From positions 1 through 10,587 of the forward strand of contig JAPLMH010000076.1 in assembly GCA_026387135.1 (NCBI GenBank): a DNA stretch of 10,587 bases, in the 5' to 3' direction. Origin of the DNA: Candidatus Omnitrophota bacterium. Its GTDB lineage: Bacteria; Omnitrophota; Gorgyraeia; 2-01-FULL-45-10. Below, one piece after another: positions 1 through 7,347 of this stretch. The notes beneath the pieces were generated by a model. That model was not told where the DNA came from and did no database searches. It saw only the letters and a program-made list of their open reading frames with translations. The position numbers and the translations under genes are program-made. Numbering within the stretch: position 1 is the stretch's first letter; the number at the start of each line of letters is the position of its first letter.

Positions 1-216
1 GTGAAGCTGGAGGAGATAATGCCGGATACTTCAGGTGTCCGTCCCAAGCTTCAAGGTAAGCACGAAGGCTTCAGGGACTTTATCGTTAGCCATGAAGATC
101 AAAGCGGTTTTCCGGGCTTTGTCAATCTTATCGGCATCGAGTCCCCGGGCCTCACAGCCTCCCTATCCATCGCCAAAATGGTATCAAATATTACTAAGTC
201 AGGAGGGATCGTATGA
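1..216 (+). CDS. lhgO: C-terminal end of an LhgO-like FAD-dependent oxidoreductase (partial)
   Basis: The open frame runs in from the left edge, so the GTG at position 1 is probably an internal codon and only about 71 C-terminal residues are visible. They carry the end signature of the L-2-hydroxyglutarate oxidase/dehydrogenase family (DAO superfamily): a PDTSGVRPKLQG segment, then FRDFIV, then NLIGIESPGLTAS just before the stop. In that family the last motif helps close the FAD site. Known members are roughly 370-400 residues and oxidise L-2-hydroxyglutarate to 2-oxoglutarate at the membrane. The catalytic core lies outside the window, so the substrate cannot be confirmed. The stop codon overlaps the start of the next gene (ATGA), which suggests an operon. 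A related glycerol-3-phosphate-dehydrogenase-like oxidoreductase is the main alternative. Confidence 0.8.
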   Translation: MKLEEIMPDTSGVRPKLQGKHEGFRDFIVSHEDQSGFPGFVNLIGIESPGLTASLSIAKMVSNITKSGGIV

Positions 217-854
217 ATAAAGGATATCTTATACTGATGATGTCGACATTGTCGATAGCATTTTTACATTCGCTGGCGCCGGACCATTGGATGCCGTTCG
301 CGGTGATAGGGAAGGCCAAAAAATGGTCGAATCTTAAACTAGTACTTGTAACTCTTATTTCAGGTATAGGTCACGTAGGCTCATCTATATTGCTGGGCGT
401 CCTCGGCATCGCTCTCGGCTTTAGTCTCTCGCATTTAAAAGCCGTCGAGTCACAAAGAGCTCAGATAGGGATGTATCTACTGATAGGATTTGGCATAGCA
501 TATATGTTATGGGGGATCAAAAAGGCCCGCGAATATAAACATGAACACAGCCATACCCACGAAATCAACAAAAAGACGGTCACTATGTGGACGCTATTTG
601 CCGTGTTTGTGCTTGGCCCATGCGAGCCGCTTATTCCGATAATGTTCCTGGCAACCGACTATGGATGGAACGGGATCGCGCTGGCAAGCGCTACATTTTC
701 CGTGGTCACTATCCTGATGATGGTGGGACAGACGCTTTTAGCGAGGTACGGCATACAGATGATCCGGCACGACATCGCCGAACGTTATTCGCACGCCATG
801 GCGGGCCTGGTCATCGCCCTTACCGGCGGTTTTCTCTTCTTCCTCGGTGCCTAG
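213..854 (+). CDS. NicO/RcnA-like metal transporter, multi-pass membrane protein
   Basis: The 213-residue protein is strongly hydrophobic with about six membrane segments. The first helix carries HSLAPDH (residues 19-25), which resembles the HxxxPDH-type metal motif of the NiCoT/NicO/RcnA group. A second signature, GPCEPLIPIMF (135-145), matches the GPC...P motif in the later half of that superfamily. Between the halves is a short cytoplasmic-type loop rich in histidine (H110, H112, H114, H116), as in RcnA-type nickel/cobalt exporters. I infer transport of a divalent metal, possibly nickel or cobalt. The direction is not readable from sequence, and a TauE/SafE- or UreH-like role is an alternative. 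The start is the ATG preceded by AGGAGGGA at 201-208, a strong ribosome-binding site. It overlaps the upstream stop by four bases. Confidence 0.65.
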   Translation: MNKGYLILMMSTLSIAFLHSLAPDHWMPFAVIGKAKKWSNLKLVLVTLISGIGHVGSSILLGVLGIALGFSLSHLKAVESQRAQIGMYLLIGFGIAYMLWGIKKAREYKHEHSHTHEINKKTVTMWTLFAVFVLGPCEPLIPIMFLATDYGWNGIALASATFSVVTILMMVGQTLLARYGIQMIRHDIAERYSHAMAGLVIALTGGFLFFLGA

Positions 855-857
855 CGG

Positions 858-866
858 TGGTATAAT
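858..866 (+). promoter_or_regulatory. Extended -10 promoter for the rluA-family gene
   Basis: TGGTATAAT at 858-866 is a perfect match to the extended -10 form (TGnTATAAT). It starts just after the upstream stop codon at 852-854. No good -35 hexamer lies 16-18 bp upstream, which is normal for extended -10 promoters. A transcript would start near 873-874, only 3-4 bases before the ATG at 877, so the mRNA would be nearly leaderless. No Shine-Dalgarno sequence sits at a useful distance from that ATG, which fits. Confidence 0.55.
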
Positions 867-876
867 ATTCATCCTT

Positions 877-1572
877 ATGAGTGAAAAGAGATACAAGGTA
901 GTCTACGAGGATGAGCAGTTGATCGTTGTCGATAAGCCCTCCGGCATGCTCGTCATACCCACACCCAAGAAAGAGACCAATACTTTAACTGACCTATTGA
1001 ACCGCGAGCTGGATCTGCGCGGTGTGTCGGCCCCGAACCACTCACTGCGTTCGGGTTCAGGGCAAGCGAATGCTCATCCGTGCCATCGCCTTGACCGCGA
1101 GACCTCCGGGCTCATAGTTTATGCCAAAGGAAAGTCAGTCCAGCAGATGATGATGGAGGAGTTTAAAAACAGGGCCGTCAAGAAGACCTACATAGCATTC
1201 GTCAACGGGAAGACGGCGAAAGACTTTGATATTATTAAGAAACGCATTTATAATAGGAATAAGAATAGGTCAGATGAAGCGATCACGAAGTATAAGACGA
1301 TCGAGAGGTACAGCGACTTCACTGTAGTAGAGGCAGAGCCCTTGACGGGTCGGACCAACCAGATCCGCATACACTTTAAAGAGATCGGACATCCTTTGGT
1401 AGGCGAGAGCGTCTTCGCCTTCAGAAAAGATTTTAAGTTGAAGTTTAAGAGGGTGGCGCTTCACGCTTCATATATAAGGTTCACTCATCCGGTGACAAAG
1501 AAGGCGCTGGATTTTTCGTCGCCTATGCCAGGCGACATGGAAGCTTTTTTAAAAAATGGGAGGAAGCAGTAA
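877..1572 (+). CDS. RluA-family pseudouridine synthase
   Basis: This 231-residue protein converts uridine to pseudouridine in rRNA or tRNA. The N-terminus gives YEDEQLIVVDKPSG (residues 10-23 of this start), the family's usual opening strand and loop. HRLDRETSG follows with catalytic Asp at residue 73, and later GRTNQIRIH and the GHPLVGE segment, both RluA/RsuA-superfamily motifs. There is no S4 domain, so it resembles the short RluA/TruC-like branch; the target site cannot be told. I chose the ATG at 877 over the GTG at 847 because the family homology begins directly after it and an extended -10 box ends 10 bases upstream. Residues 51-63 form a Ser/Gly-rich stretch that looks inserted just before the catalytic motif and is encoded by a palindromic DNA segment. 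The stop overlaps the next start by one base (TAATG). Confidence 0.9.
   Translation: MSEKRYKVVYEDEQLIVVDKPSGMLVIPTPKKETNTLTDLLNRELDLRGVSAPNHSLRSGSGQANAHPCHRLDRETSGLIVYAKGKSVQQMMMEEFKNRAVKKTYIAFVNGKTAKDFDIIKKRIYNRNKNRSDEAITKYKTIERYSDFTVVEAEPLTGRTNQIRIHFKEIGHPLVGESVFAFRKDFKLKFKRVALHASYIRFTHPVTKKALDFSSPMPGDMEAFLKNGRKQ
1032..1055 (+). repeat. Palindrome inside rluA-family gene, possible inserted element
   Basis: Perfect 7-bp arms CCCGAAC (1032-1038) and GTTCGGG (1049-1055) flank a 10-base loop. A second imperfect palindrome, GCAAGCGAATGC, follows at 1062-1073. Together they encode a low-complexity Ser/Gly-rich stretch absent from the RluA core as I remember it. No second copy was found by eye in this window, so its repeat status is unproven. 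Confidence 0.4.
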
Positions 1573-3041
1573 TGAGCGGTATATTTGGGGTTGTATCAAA
1601 AGGTGATTGCGCGGAAGTTCTTCTTTATGGCACCGATTATCATTCGCATCTGGGTACAGAGTACGGCGGCATGGCGATATTCGGCAAAGATTTTTCAAGA
1701 CAGATACATAATATAAGCCAGACGCAGTTCAAGTCAAAATTCTTCGAAGATTCAAGGAATATGAAGGGCAATAAGGGTATCGGTGTTATCAGCGCCTTTG
1801 AGGAGCAGCCTATATATCTAAATTGTAAATTCGGGCCCTTCTGTGTGGTGACGAACGGATTTATAGAGAATAAAGAGAAGCTCGCCAGAGACGTTATGAA
1901 TAGGGGCCTCTCATTCAGCGAGGTAAGTAAAAGCGGTGTCAATGCTACAGAATTGATCGCAAAGCTCATCAGCGAAGGGAAAGATATTATCGACGGCATA
2001 GAGAAGATGTTCGACGCCATAGAAGGTTCGTGCTCGCTTCTATTGTTAACTAAGGACGGCATCTATGCCGCCCGAGATAGGCTGGGTTACACGCCTCTAG
2101 TAATAGGAAAACGCTCCGACGCGTGGGCGATCACTTCGGAGACGAGCGCCTTCCCGAACAGCAATTTTGAGATATTCAAGTATCTCGAGCCGGGGGAGAT
2201 AACCTTTATAGGCGATAAAGGCATTGCCCAGAGGAAGAAAGGCGGATCCGATAATCAGATATGCTCATTCTACTGGATATATACCGGTTTCCCGGCGTCA
2301 AGTTACGAAGGCGTAAATACCGAGATAGTCCGGGAGAGGTGCGGCAGGTGTCTCGCAAAGCACGATAAGGATATAAAGGTGGATGTCGTATCGGGGATAC
2401 CCGATTCCGGGATAGCTCATGCGGTAGGTTATGCAATGGAATCCGGCAAGCCTTTCAGGCGCCCGCTCGTAAAGTACACTCCGGGATACGGCAGGAGCTA
2501 CACTCCGCCGTCGCAGGCCACGAGAGATCTCATAGCTAAGATGAAGCTTGTGCCCATAAAAGAGATCATAGACGGCAACAGCATAGTTGTATGCGAAGAC
2601 TCCATAGTGAGGGGCACGCAGCTGAAGAATTTCACGGTGCATAAATTATGGGAGGGCGGCGCCAAAGAGATCCACGTGAGGCCCGCTTGTCCGCCACTGA
2701 TGTTCCCGTGCAATTTTAACTTCTCGACCCGCAGCATCGATGAGCTCGCAGCAAGGCGCGCCATACGCGCCATAGAAGGTAAGGATATCGACGACGTCTC
2801 GGAGTATCTGGATACCAAATCTCCCAAATATAAGAAGATGATCGAATGGATACGCAAGGACCTGGAAGTGACCACTTTGAGGTACCAGACCATCGAGGAG
2901 ATGGTGGAGTCGATAGGGTTGCCCAAGGAGAAGCTCTGCACGTATTGCTGGACGGGAGAATGTCCCGGCAAAGCCAAGCCGGTAGCTTCAAAAGTGAAAA
3001 AAGAGAAGATGCGTCTGAAGGAGATGGCCGCGGCAAAATAA
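1572..3041 (+). CDS. PurF-like amidophosphoribosyltransferase lacking the glutaminase cysteine
   Basis: The 489-residue protein has the two PurF domains: an N-terminal Ntn-hydrolase glutaminase fold (about 1-230) and a C-terminal phosphoribosyltransferase (about 260-450). The PRPP-binding loop CEDSIVRGTQ (341-350) and GIPDSG (275-280) are intact. C231, C380, C456 and C459 sit where Bacillus-type PurF has its [4Fe-4S] ligands. The glutaminase is altered: the protein begins MSGIFGV, with Ser (AGC) where PurF needs Cys1, and the usual QHRGQESAG segment reads SHLGTEYGG (25-33), losing the Arg. From memory, a PurF-like family starting MGGFFG or similar exists in Bacteroidetes and resembles this one; I could not verify that. 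Glutamine hydrolysis is probably lost, so free ammonia or a different amine may be used. No purine genes are nearby. GGGAGGAA at 1558-1565 supports the start. Confidence 0.85.
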   Translation: MSGIFGVVSKGDCAEVLLYGTDYHSHLGTEYGGMAIFGKDFSRQIHNISQTQFKSKFFEDSRNMKGNKGIGVISAFEEQPIYLNCKFGPFCVVTNGFIENKEKLARDVMNRGLSFSEVSKSGVNATELIAKLISEGKDIIDGIEKMFDAIEGSCSLLLLTKDGIYAARDRLGYTPLVIGKRSDAWAITSETSAFPNSNFEIFKYLEPGEITFIGDKGIAQRKKGGSDNQICSFYWIYTGFPASSYEGVNTEIVRERCGRCLAKHDKDIKVDVVSGIPDSGIAHAVGYAMESGKPFRRPLVKYTPGYGRSYTPPSQATRDLIAKMKLVPIKEIIDGNSIVVCEDSIVRGTQLKNFTVHKLWEGGAKEIHVRPACPPLMFPCNFNFSTRSIDELAARRAIRAIEGKDIDDVSEYLDTKSPKYKKMIEWIRKDLEVTTLRYQTIEEMVESIGLPKEKLCTYCWTGECPGKAKPVASKVKKEKMRLKEMAAAK

Positions 3042-3042
3042 T

Positions 3043-4230
3043 ATGGAAAAATTCAGTACAGTAATCATCGGAGGGGGCGCGGCGGGGATAGCGGCAGCTA
3101 TAAGCGCCAAACGCCGGGGCCAGTCGGTCGTGATCTGCGACAGGATGCCCAAGCTCGGCAAAAAGATACTGGCCTCCGGAAACGGCAGATGCAACCTCCT
3201 GAATGAAAAACTTGATGAATCATTCTATAATCCATCATCCCGCCCGCTCGTAAGATCAATATTTGAAAAATTCGGGAAGGAAGAGATCAAGCTTTTATTT
3301 AAAGAGCTGGGGCTTCAGACATATTCCGAAGACGGGCGGATATTTCCCAGGACGAATCAGTCGTCTTCGGTCATGAAGGTGCTGGAGATGGAGCTCGCCA
3401 GATTATCCATGCCCATAGAACTAAATTTCGAGGTCAAGAGTATCTCGCACTCGCGAGGTTTGTTCACGGTAGCAGCAAAAGGCGGCAGATCGATAGAGTG
3501 TGAAAAACTTGTAGTTGCCGCTGGAGGCAGATCCTATCCGGCGCTTGGCTCAGACGGGAGCTGCTACAAGATGGTAGAGAATTTGGGGCATAAGATAGTA
3601 GAGCCGGTCCCGGCTGCGGTGCCGTTAGTATTAAAGGAGAGGCTCTGCCATGTGCTGCAGGGGCAGAAGATAGCGGCATCAGTAAAAGCCATTATAAACC
3701 AGAGGACAGCCTGTGAAGCCAATGGAGATCTGCTATTCACAAATTACGGCCTATCAGGCACTGCTATCCTCGATGTAAGCGAAGAGATATCCATAGCCAT
3801 AAACAGGCAGAAGGTGAGAGACGTTCTGTTGTCGGTGGATATGGTTCCGTTCATGGATAAGGACGCGTTAAAACTGGAGATATCGAAGAGAATAAAAGAT
3901 CGCTGGAAGGCGGAAGACCTGCTCGCCGGCGTACTTCCCAATAAGTTCCATTTCGCGTTCGAAGATAAAGAGATAGGTTCCGATGCCGGAAAGATCACCG
4001 ATGCCGTAAAGAGCAGGATCTTCAAGGTCGTGGAGACGAAGAGGTGGAACGAGGCCGATTTTACGGCCGGAGGCATCGACGTGAAGTATGTCAAGCCGGG
4101 CACGATGGAATCTACTGTGGTGAAAGGGCTTTACTTTGCCAGAGAGATGATCGATGTCTGCGGCAAGCGCGGCGGATATAATCTGGCCTGGGCATGGGCC
4201 TCCGGTTTTACGGCAGGGCAAACTACATAA
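3043..4230 (+). CDS. HI0933/YhiN (BaiN-like) family FAD-dependent oxidoreductase, copy 1
   Basis: The 395-residue flavoprotein starts with a Rossmann dinucleotide motif, GGGAAG (residues 10-15), followed by the family signature KLGKKILASGNGRCN (37-51). A second nucleotide-binding stretch, VVAAGGRSYPALGSDG, lies near 160-175. The C-terminus gives the closing motif GLYFAREMIDV...GGYNLAWAWASG. Relatives usually read FAGE there, so the Arg is a variation. The family is poorly characterised; members are annotated as NAD(P)/FAD oxidoreductases, and the substrate is unknown. The start lies one base past the purF-like stop with no clear Shine-Dalgarno, so translational coupling is likely. It is followed directly by a second member of the same family. 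Confidence 0.88.
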   Translation: MEKFSTVIIGGGAAGIAAAISAKRRGQSVVICDRMPKLGKKILASGNGRCNLLNEKLDESFYNPSSRPLVRSIFEKFGKEEIKLLFKELGLQTYSEDGRIFPRTNQSSSVMKVLEMELARLSMPIELNFEVKSISHSRGLFTVAAKGGRSIECEKLVVAAGGRSYPALGSDGSCYKMVENLGHKIVEPVPAAVPLVLKERLCHVLQGQKIAASVKAIINQRTACEANGDLLFTNYGLSGTAILDVSEEISIAINRQKVRDVLLSVDMVPFMDKDALKLEISKRIKDRWKAEDLLAGVLPNKFHFAFEDKEIGSDAGKITDAVKSRIFKVVETKRWNEADFTAGGIDVKYVKPGTMESTVVKGLYFAREMIDVCGKRGGYNLAWAWASGFTAGQTT

Positions 4231-4232
4231 AG

Positions 4233-5474
4233 ATGGATTCATACGATATAGCGGTGATAGGCGCGGGCGCGGCGGGCAGCATGGCCGCCATCAGGGCGGG
4301 ACAATCGGGCAAAAAGGTTACCCTCCTTGAAAGGAACGAGATCCTTGGCAGGAAGATACTCATGACCGGCAGGGGAAGGTGTAATATCACCAACAGCGGA
4401 AAGCTCGATACGTTCATAGAGAAGTTCGGGAAGCGACCAGGGCAGTTCTTGAGGAACGCGTTCTATAAATTCTCCAATGAAGATGTTATGGATTTTTTCA
4501 GATCTAAAGGATTGGAATTGAAATCGGAGAGGCAGGGGCGCGTCTTTCCGTTATCCGATAACGCCCGCAGCGTCACGCAGGTTCTCGAAAAATGTCTTGA
4601 GGAGAATAAGGTCGATGTCAGATATAAGATCCGTATAAGAGAGATCAGAAAAGATGGTGAAAATTTCATATTGGATACGGACGGCGGGCCTGTAACGGCT
4701 AAAAAGATCATACTGGCTACCGGCGGCGCCTCTTATAAAGATACGGGCTCTACCGGGGACGGTTTTCAGATAGCGCAGGCCTTGGGCCACGCGATATTAC
4801 CGCTAAAGCCCGGACTTGTGCCTTTGAAGACAAAAGAGACATGGGTAAAAGAAGTCCAGGGCCTGACGTTAAAGAATATAAGGCTCATATTTGTCGCGGG
4901 CAAGAAGAAGATAATATCGGATGTCGGCGAGCTACTGTTTACGCATTTCGGCGTATCCGGGCCTCTTGTTTTGGACTTAAGTGCCGATATAGTTAGGCTA
5001 TTATCCGAAGAAGGCCAGATGAATTTGCTGATAGATCTGAAGCCCGGGATAGATAAGAGCGAAATGGACGATAAATTATTACGCGAGATAAAGGAGCACG
5101 GCGGCAGAGAGATCAAGACGATGCTTGCCCAAGCGCTCCCTTTAAAGCTGGCGCCCCTGATCTTAAAGCTTGTAGAAATAGATTTGCATAAGAAAGTACA
5201 TCAGATGAATAAGGATGACAGACGCAAGCTTGCCAAGATATTAAAAGAGCTGCCTCTTACCATAGCAGGGTCGCTGCCCTTAGAAGAAGCTATGGTGACT
5301 TGTGGCGGCGTAGCTATTAAAGAGATCGATCCGCGCACCATGGAGTCTAGGGTCATTCCCGGACTGTACTTTGCCGGAGAGGTGATAGAGGGCGGCGCGC
5401 CGAGCGGCGGCTATAATTTACAGCAGGCTTTTTCAACAGGATATCTGGCGGGAGAGAGCGCGGCAAATGCGTAA
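4233..5474 (+). CDS. HI0933/YhiN (BaiN-like) family FAD-dependent oxidoreductase, copy 2
   Basis: This 413-residue protein has the same plan as its upstream neighbour: GAGAAG at residues 10-15, then GRKILMTGRGRCNITN (39-54), then ATGGASYKDTGSTGDG, and at the C-terminus GLYFAGEVIEG...GGYNLQQAFSTGYLAG. It matches the family consensus I know more closely than copy 1 does. I start it at the ATG at 4233, because the FAD motif then begins at residue 10 exactly as in copy 1. A longer in-frame ATG at 4194 would overlap the upstream gene by 37 bases and add 13 residues before the flavin fold. The two genes are diverged in sequence, so the duplication is old. Substrate and physiological role are unknown. 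Confidence 0.88.
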   Translation: MDSYDIAVIGAGAAGSMAAIRAGQSGKKVTLLERNEILGRKILMTGRGRCNITNSGKLDTFIEKFGKRPGQFLRNAFYKFSNEDVMDFFRSKGLELKSERQGRVFPLSDNARSVTQVLEKCLEENKVDVRYKIRIREIRKDGENFILDTDGGPVTAKKIILATGGASYKDTGSTGDGFQIAQALGHAILPLKPGLVPLKTKETWVKEVQGLTLKNIRLIFVAGKKKIISDVGELLFTHFGVSGPLVLDLSADIVRLLSEEGQMNLLIDLKPGIDKSEMDDKLLREIKEHGGREIKTMLAQALPLKLAPLILKLVEIDLHKKVHQMNKDDRRKLAKILKELPLTIAGSLPLEEAMVTCGGVAIKEIDPRTMESRVIPGLYFAGEVIEGGAPSGGYNLQQAFSTGYLAGESAANA

Positions 5475-6042
5475 GATAATATTAGCTTCGAGATCCAAGG
5501 CGCGCAGGAAACTTTTAAACGATGTAGGCCTTAAATTCACCGTCCGCACTTCCAACGCAAAAGAGAGTCGCCATATAAAGACCGATTGCGGCGAGCTCGT
5601 GATGGATAACGCTATGGCGAAAGCCCTCGACGTCGCCGGAAAGACAAAGACCGGCATAGTTATTGCGGCCGACACCGTGGTCTTAGTCGGTAAAAGGATA
5701 ATCGGCAAGCCCAGGAGCATCAAAGAGGCCTTGCGCACATTGAAATTGCTTTCACGCAAACCACAATGGGTCTACACCGGCATCGCCGTCATCGATGTAG
5801 ATAAGAATAAAAAGTACAGATCGTTCGACAGGACAAAAGTCTATATGTATCACCTGACCGACAGGGAGATAAAGAACTATTTTAAGAGGGTGTCGCCTTT
5901 GGATAAGGCGGGAAGTTTCGATATACAGGGGTTCGGGAGCGTATTCATCGACCGCATAGAAGGCTGCTTTTACAATGTGGTGGGGCTTCCTATGGCAAAG
6001 TTGGCGAAAATATTAAAGAAGGCGGGTGTCTATGTATTTTAG
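5467..6042 (+). CDS. maf: Maf family nucleoside triphosphate pyrophosphatase
   Basis: The 191-residue protein is the normal length for Maf. It opens with LASRSKARRKLL (6-17), the family's phosphate-binding loop with S8 and R13. It continues with AADTVV containing the catalytic-type D69, then GKP (80-82), and ends with DKAGSFDIQG (146-155) and RIEGCFYNVVGLP (163-175). Maf enzymes hydrolyse non-canonical or excess nucleoside triphosphates (dTTP, UTP, modified pyrimidines) to the monophosphate plus pyrophosphate, limiting their incorporation into nucleic acid. The subfamily (YhdE-like or YceF-like) cannot be settled by eye. The ATG at 5467 overlaps the upstream stop by eight bases and is preceded by GGGAGAGA at 5451-5458, so it is coupled to the flavoprotein gene. 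Confidence 0.92.
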   Translation: MRKIILASRSKARRKLLNDVGLKFTVRTSNAKESRHIKTDCGELVMDNAMAKALDVAGKTKTGIVIAADTVVLVGKRIIGKPRSIKEALRTLKLLSRKPQWVYTGIAVIDVDKNKKYRSFDRTKVYMYHLTDREIKNYFKRVSPLDKAGSFDIQGFGSVFIDRIEGCFYNVVGLPMAKLAKILKKAGVYVF

Positions 6043-6811
6043 TAAAAGGATGGCCGTATTATTGCTTCTCTTATTCATGGTGGGGTGCGGCAAAGCAAAA
6101 GAGTCGCCTTCGCCGAACGCGGAATGCGTCGCGACCATAAATGATTATAAATTGACCGTTGCGGATTTTAAGGAAGACCTGAAGACCGCGGTGGCGCAGA
6201 AGTACCTGGCTGACGATCCGGCCAAGGCAAAGAGAGATATCTTAGAAGAGCTCATAACCAGAAAGATCCTGGTCCAGGAGGCGCAGAGAGAGAATTTTGA
6301 TAAACAGCCGAGCTTCATGAAGGAGATCGAGCGGTATTGGGAGCAGGCCCTGATAAAATTTTTCCTGAAGCAGAAGTCGCAGGCGCTGGTAGGAATGATA
6401 AGCGCCGACAAGGGTGAGATCGCTGCCGAATATAATAAGATGAAACGAAGGCTTTATGTCGAGATCACTGTCCTCAATGCCAAGGGCAATATCGTTTCCG
6501 GCCCAAAGACGGAATGGTTCTCCTATGGCGATCTGCCTAGACGCCTGGAGGACGCCGTCTTCTCGATGAAGGTGGGAGAAGAGAAGAGGGGTATCCCTTA
6601 CGAAGAGAATATGGCCGTGGTGAAATTAATAAATGAGGAGCCCGTGGAAGTGGCCCCTTTAGAAAAGGTGGAGCCCGAGATAGCAGAGAATATCCTGAAT
6701 AAGACCAAGGAGGCGATATTTGAGAAGTGGATCGCCACCCTCAGGAAAAACGCGTCAATAAAGATAAACAAAAAAGTGCTCGACGAAATAGAGGTGGATA
6801 ATGTCAAATAG
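6032..6811 (+). CDS. SurA/PrsA-like periplasmic lipoprotein with shortened parvulin region
   Basis: The 259-residue protein opens with a lipoprotein signal: positive residues, a run of leucines, then MVGC with C19 as the likely lipidated cysteine. Residues 30-130 are helical and charged and match the SurA_N chaperone region (VATINDYKLTVADFKEDL, then ELITRKILVQEA). The part resembling a parvulin prolyl isomerase (about 140-200) goes almost directly from its first strand to DLPRRLEDAVFSMKVGEE (167-184). About 30 residues of the usual domain, including the segment typically reading GGDLG, are missing. It therefore probably acts as a chaperone in the envelope and not as an isomerase. I prefer the ATG at 6032, with AAGGCGGG about six bases upstream, over GTG at 6026. 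It overlaps maf by 11 bases. Confidence 0.75.
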   Translation: MYFSKRMAVLLLLLFMVGCGKAKESPSPNAECVATINDYKLTVADFKEDLKTAVAQKYLADDPAKAKRDILEELITRKILVQEAQRENFDKQPSFMKEIERYWEQALIKFFLKQKSQALVGMISADKGEIAAEYNKMKRRLYVEITVLNAKGNIVSGPKTEWFSYGDLPRRLEDAVFSMKVGEEKRGIPYEENMAVVKLINEEPVEVAPLEKVEPEIAENILNKTKEAIFEKWIATLRKNASIKINKKVLDEIEVDNVK

Positions 6812-7343
6812 AAGAAAGAATTATTTTATCAACAGGAAGTTCCAGGCCGGCTTTATAATAAAGTTCTGCATTCTAGTCATAATGGGGACCGCCATATCGG
6901 GCGGAGTAGTCTACTGGATGTCCAGATCGACCGTCACGTCGACCTTTGAGAATTCCAGGCTCGTCATAAAGAGCACGGCAGATTTTATACTCCCCAGCGT
7001 ATTGCTGAGCGGAGCATTTGTTGTGATAGCTGTAGGTATAGCCGCCATAGCCATTACGCTCTTTACCTCTCACAGGATAGCGGGGCCTCTCTACCGTATA
7101 GAGAAGGACCTGGAAGAACTGTCGCGCGGCAACCTCAATGTGCATTTCAATCTCCGTAAAAATGATGAGATAAAAGTCCTGGCGGATACGCTTAACGATT
7201 TGGCCGGGCTCTTCAAAAGGAATATATTACATGCCCGGAAAGCTATTTCGGAGCTGGAGGCCGCATTGAATGCGAATAATATCGATCTGGCCAAAGATAA
7301 GCTAAGAGAGCTGAACGGTATCGTAGGGAGATTCAAGACTTAA
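6801..7343 (+). CDS. Short two-helix membrane protein with a HAMP domain
   Basis: The 180-residue protein has a basic N-terminus, a first membrane helix at about 17-40, a short external loop of about 20 residues, and a second helix at about 62-88. A HAMP domain follows (about 89-141), recognisable from RIAGPLYRIEKDLEELSRGNL and then NDEIKVLADTLNDL. The last 40 residues look like a coiled coil (ISELEAALNANNIDLAKDKL). There is no histidine kinase, methyl-accepting or cyclase domain behind the HAMP, and the external loop is too small to be a ligand-binding sensor. It may be a signalling adaptor or a partner for another membrane sensor. GAGGTGG at 6791-6797 gives a ribosome-binding site. The gene overlaps the lipoprotein gene by 11 bases. 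Confidence 0.78.
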   Translation: MSNRRKNYFINRKFQAGFIIKFCILVIMGTAISGGVVYWMSRSTVTSTFENSRLVIKSTADFILPSVLLSGAFVVIAVGIAAIAITLFTSHRIAGPLYRIEKDLEELSRGNLNVHFNLRKNDEIKVLADTLNDLAGLFKRNILHARKAISELEAALNANNIDLAKDKLRELNGIVGRFKT

Positions 7344-7347
7344 AGCC

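Noticed and set aside
847..876. Longer start (GTG at 847) for the rluA-family gene
   Set aside because: It adds MPSGGIIFIL, which has no family homology, is encoded across the promoter-like TATAAT, and has no ribosome-binding site.
2498..2977. 159-residue minus-strand open frame inside the purF-like gene
   Set aside because: The plus strand carries a complete phosphoribosyltransferase domain here, and the antisense translation shows no family motif.
4194..4232. Longer start (ATG at 4194) for the second flavoprotein
   Set aside because: It would overlap the upstream gene and add 13 residues before the Rossmann strand. The ATG at 4233 gives the same FAD-motif spacing as copy 1.
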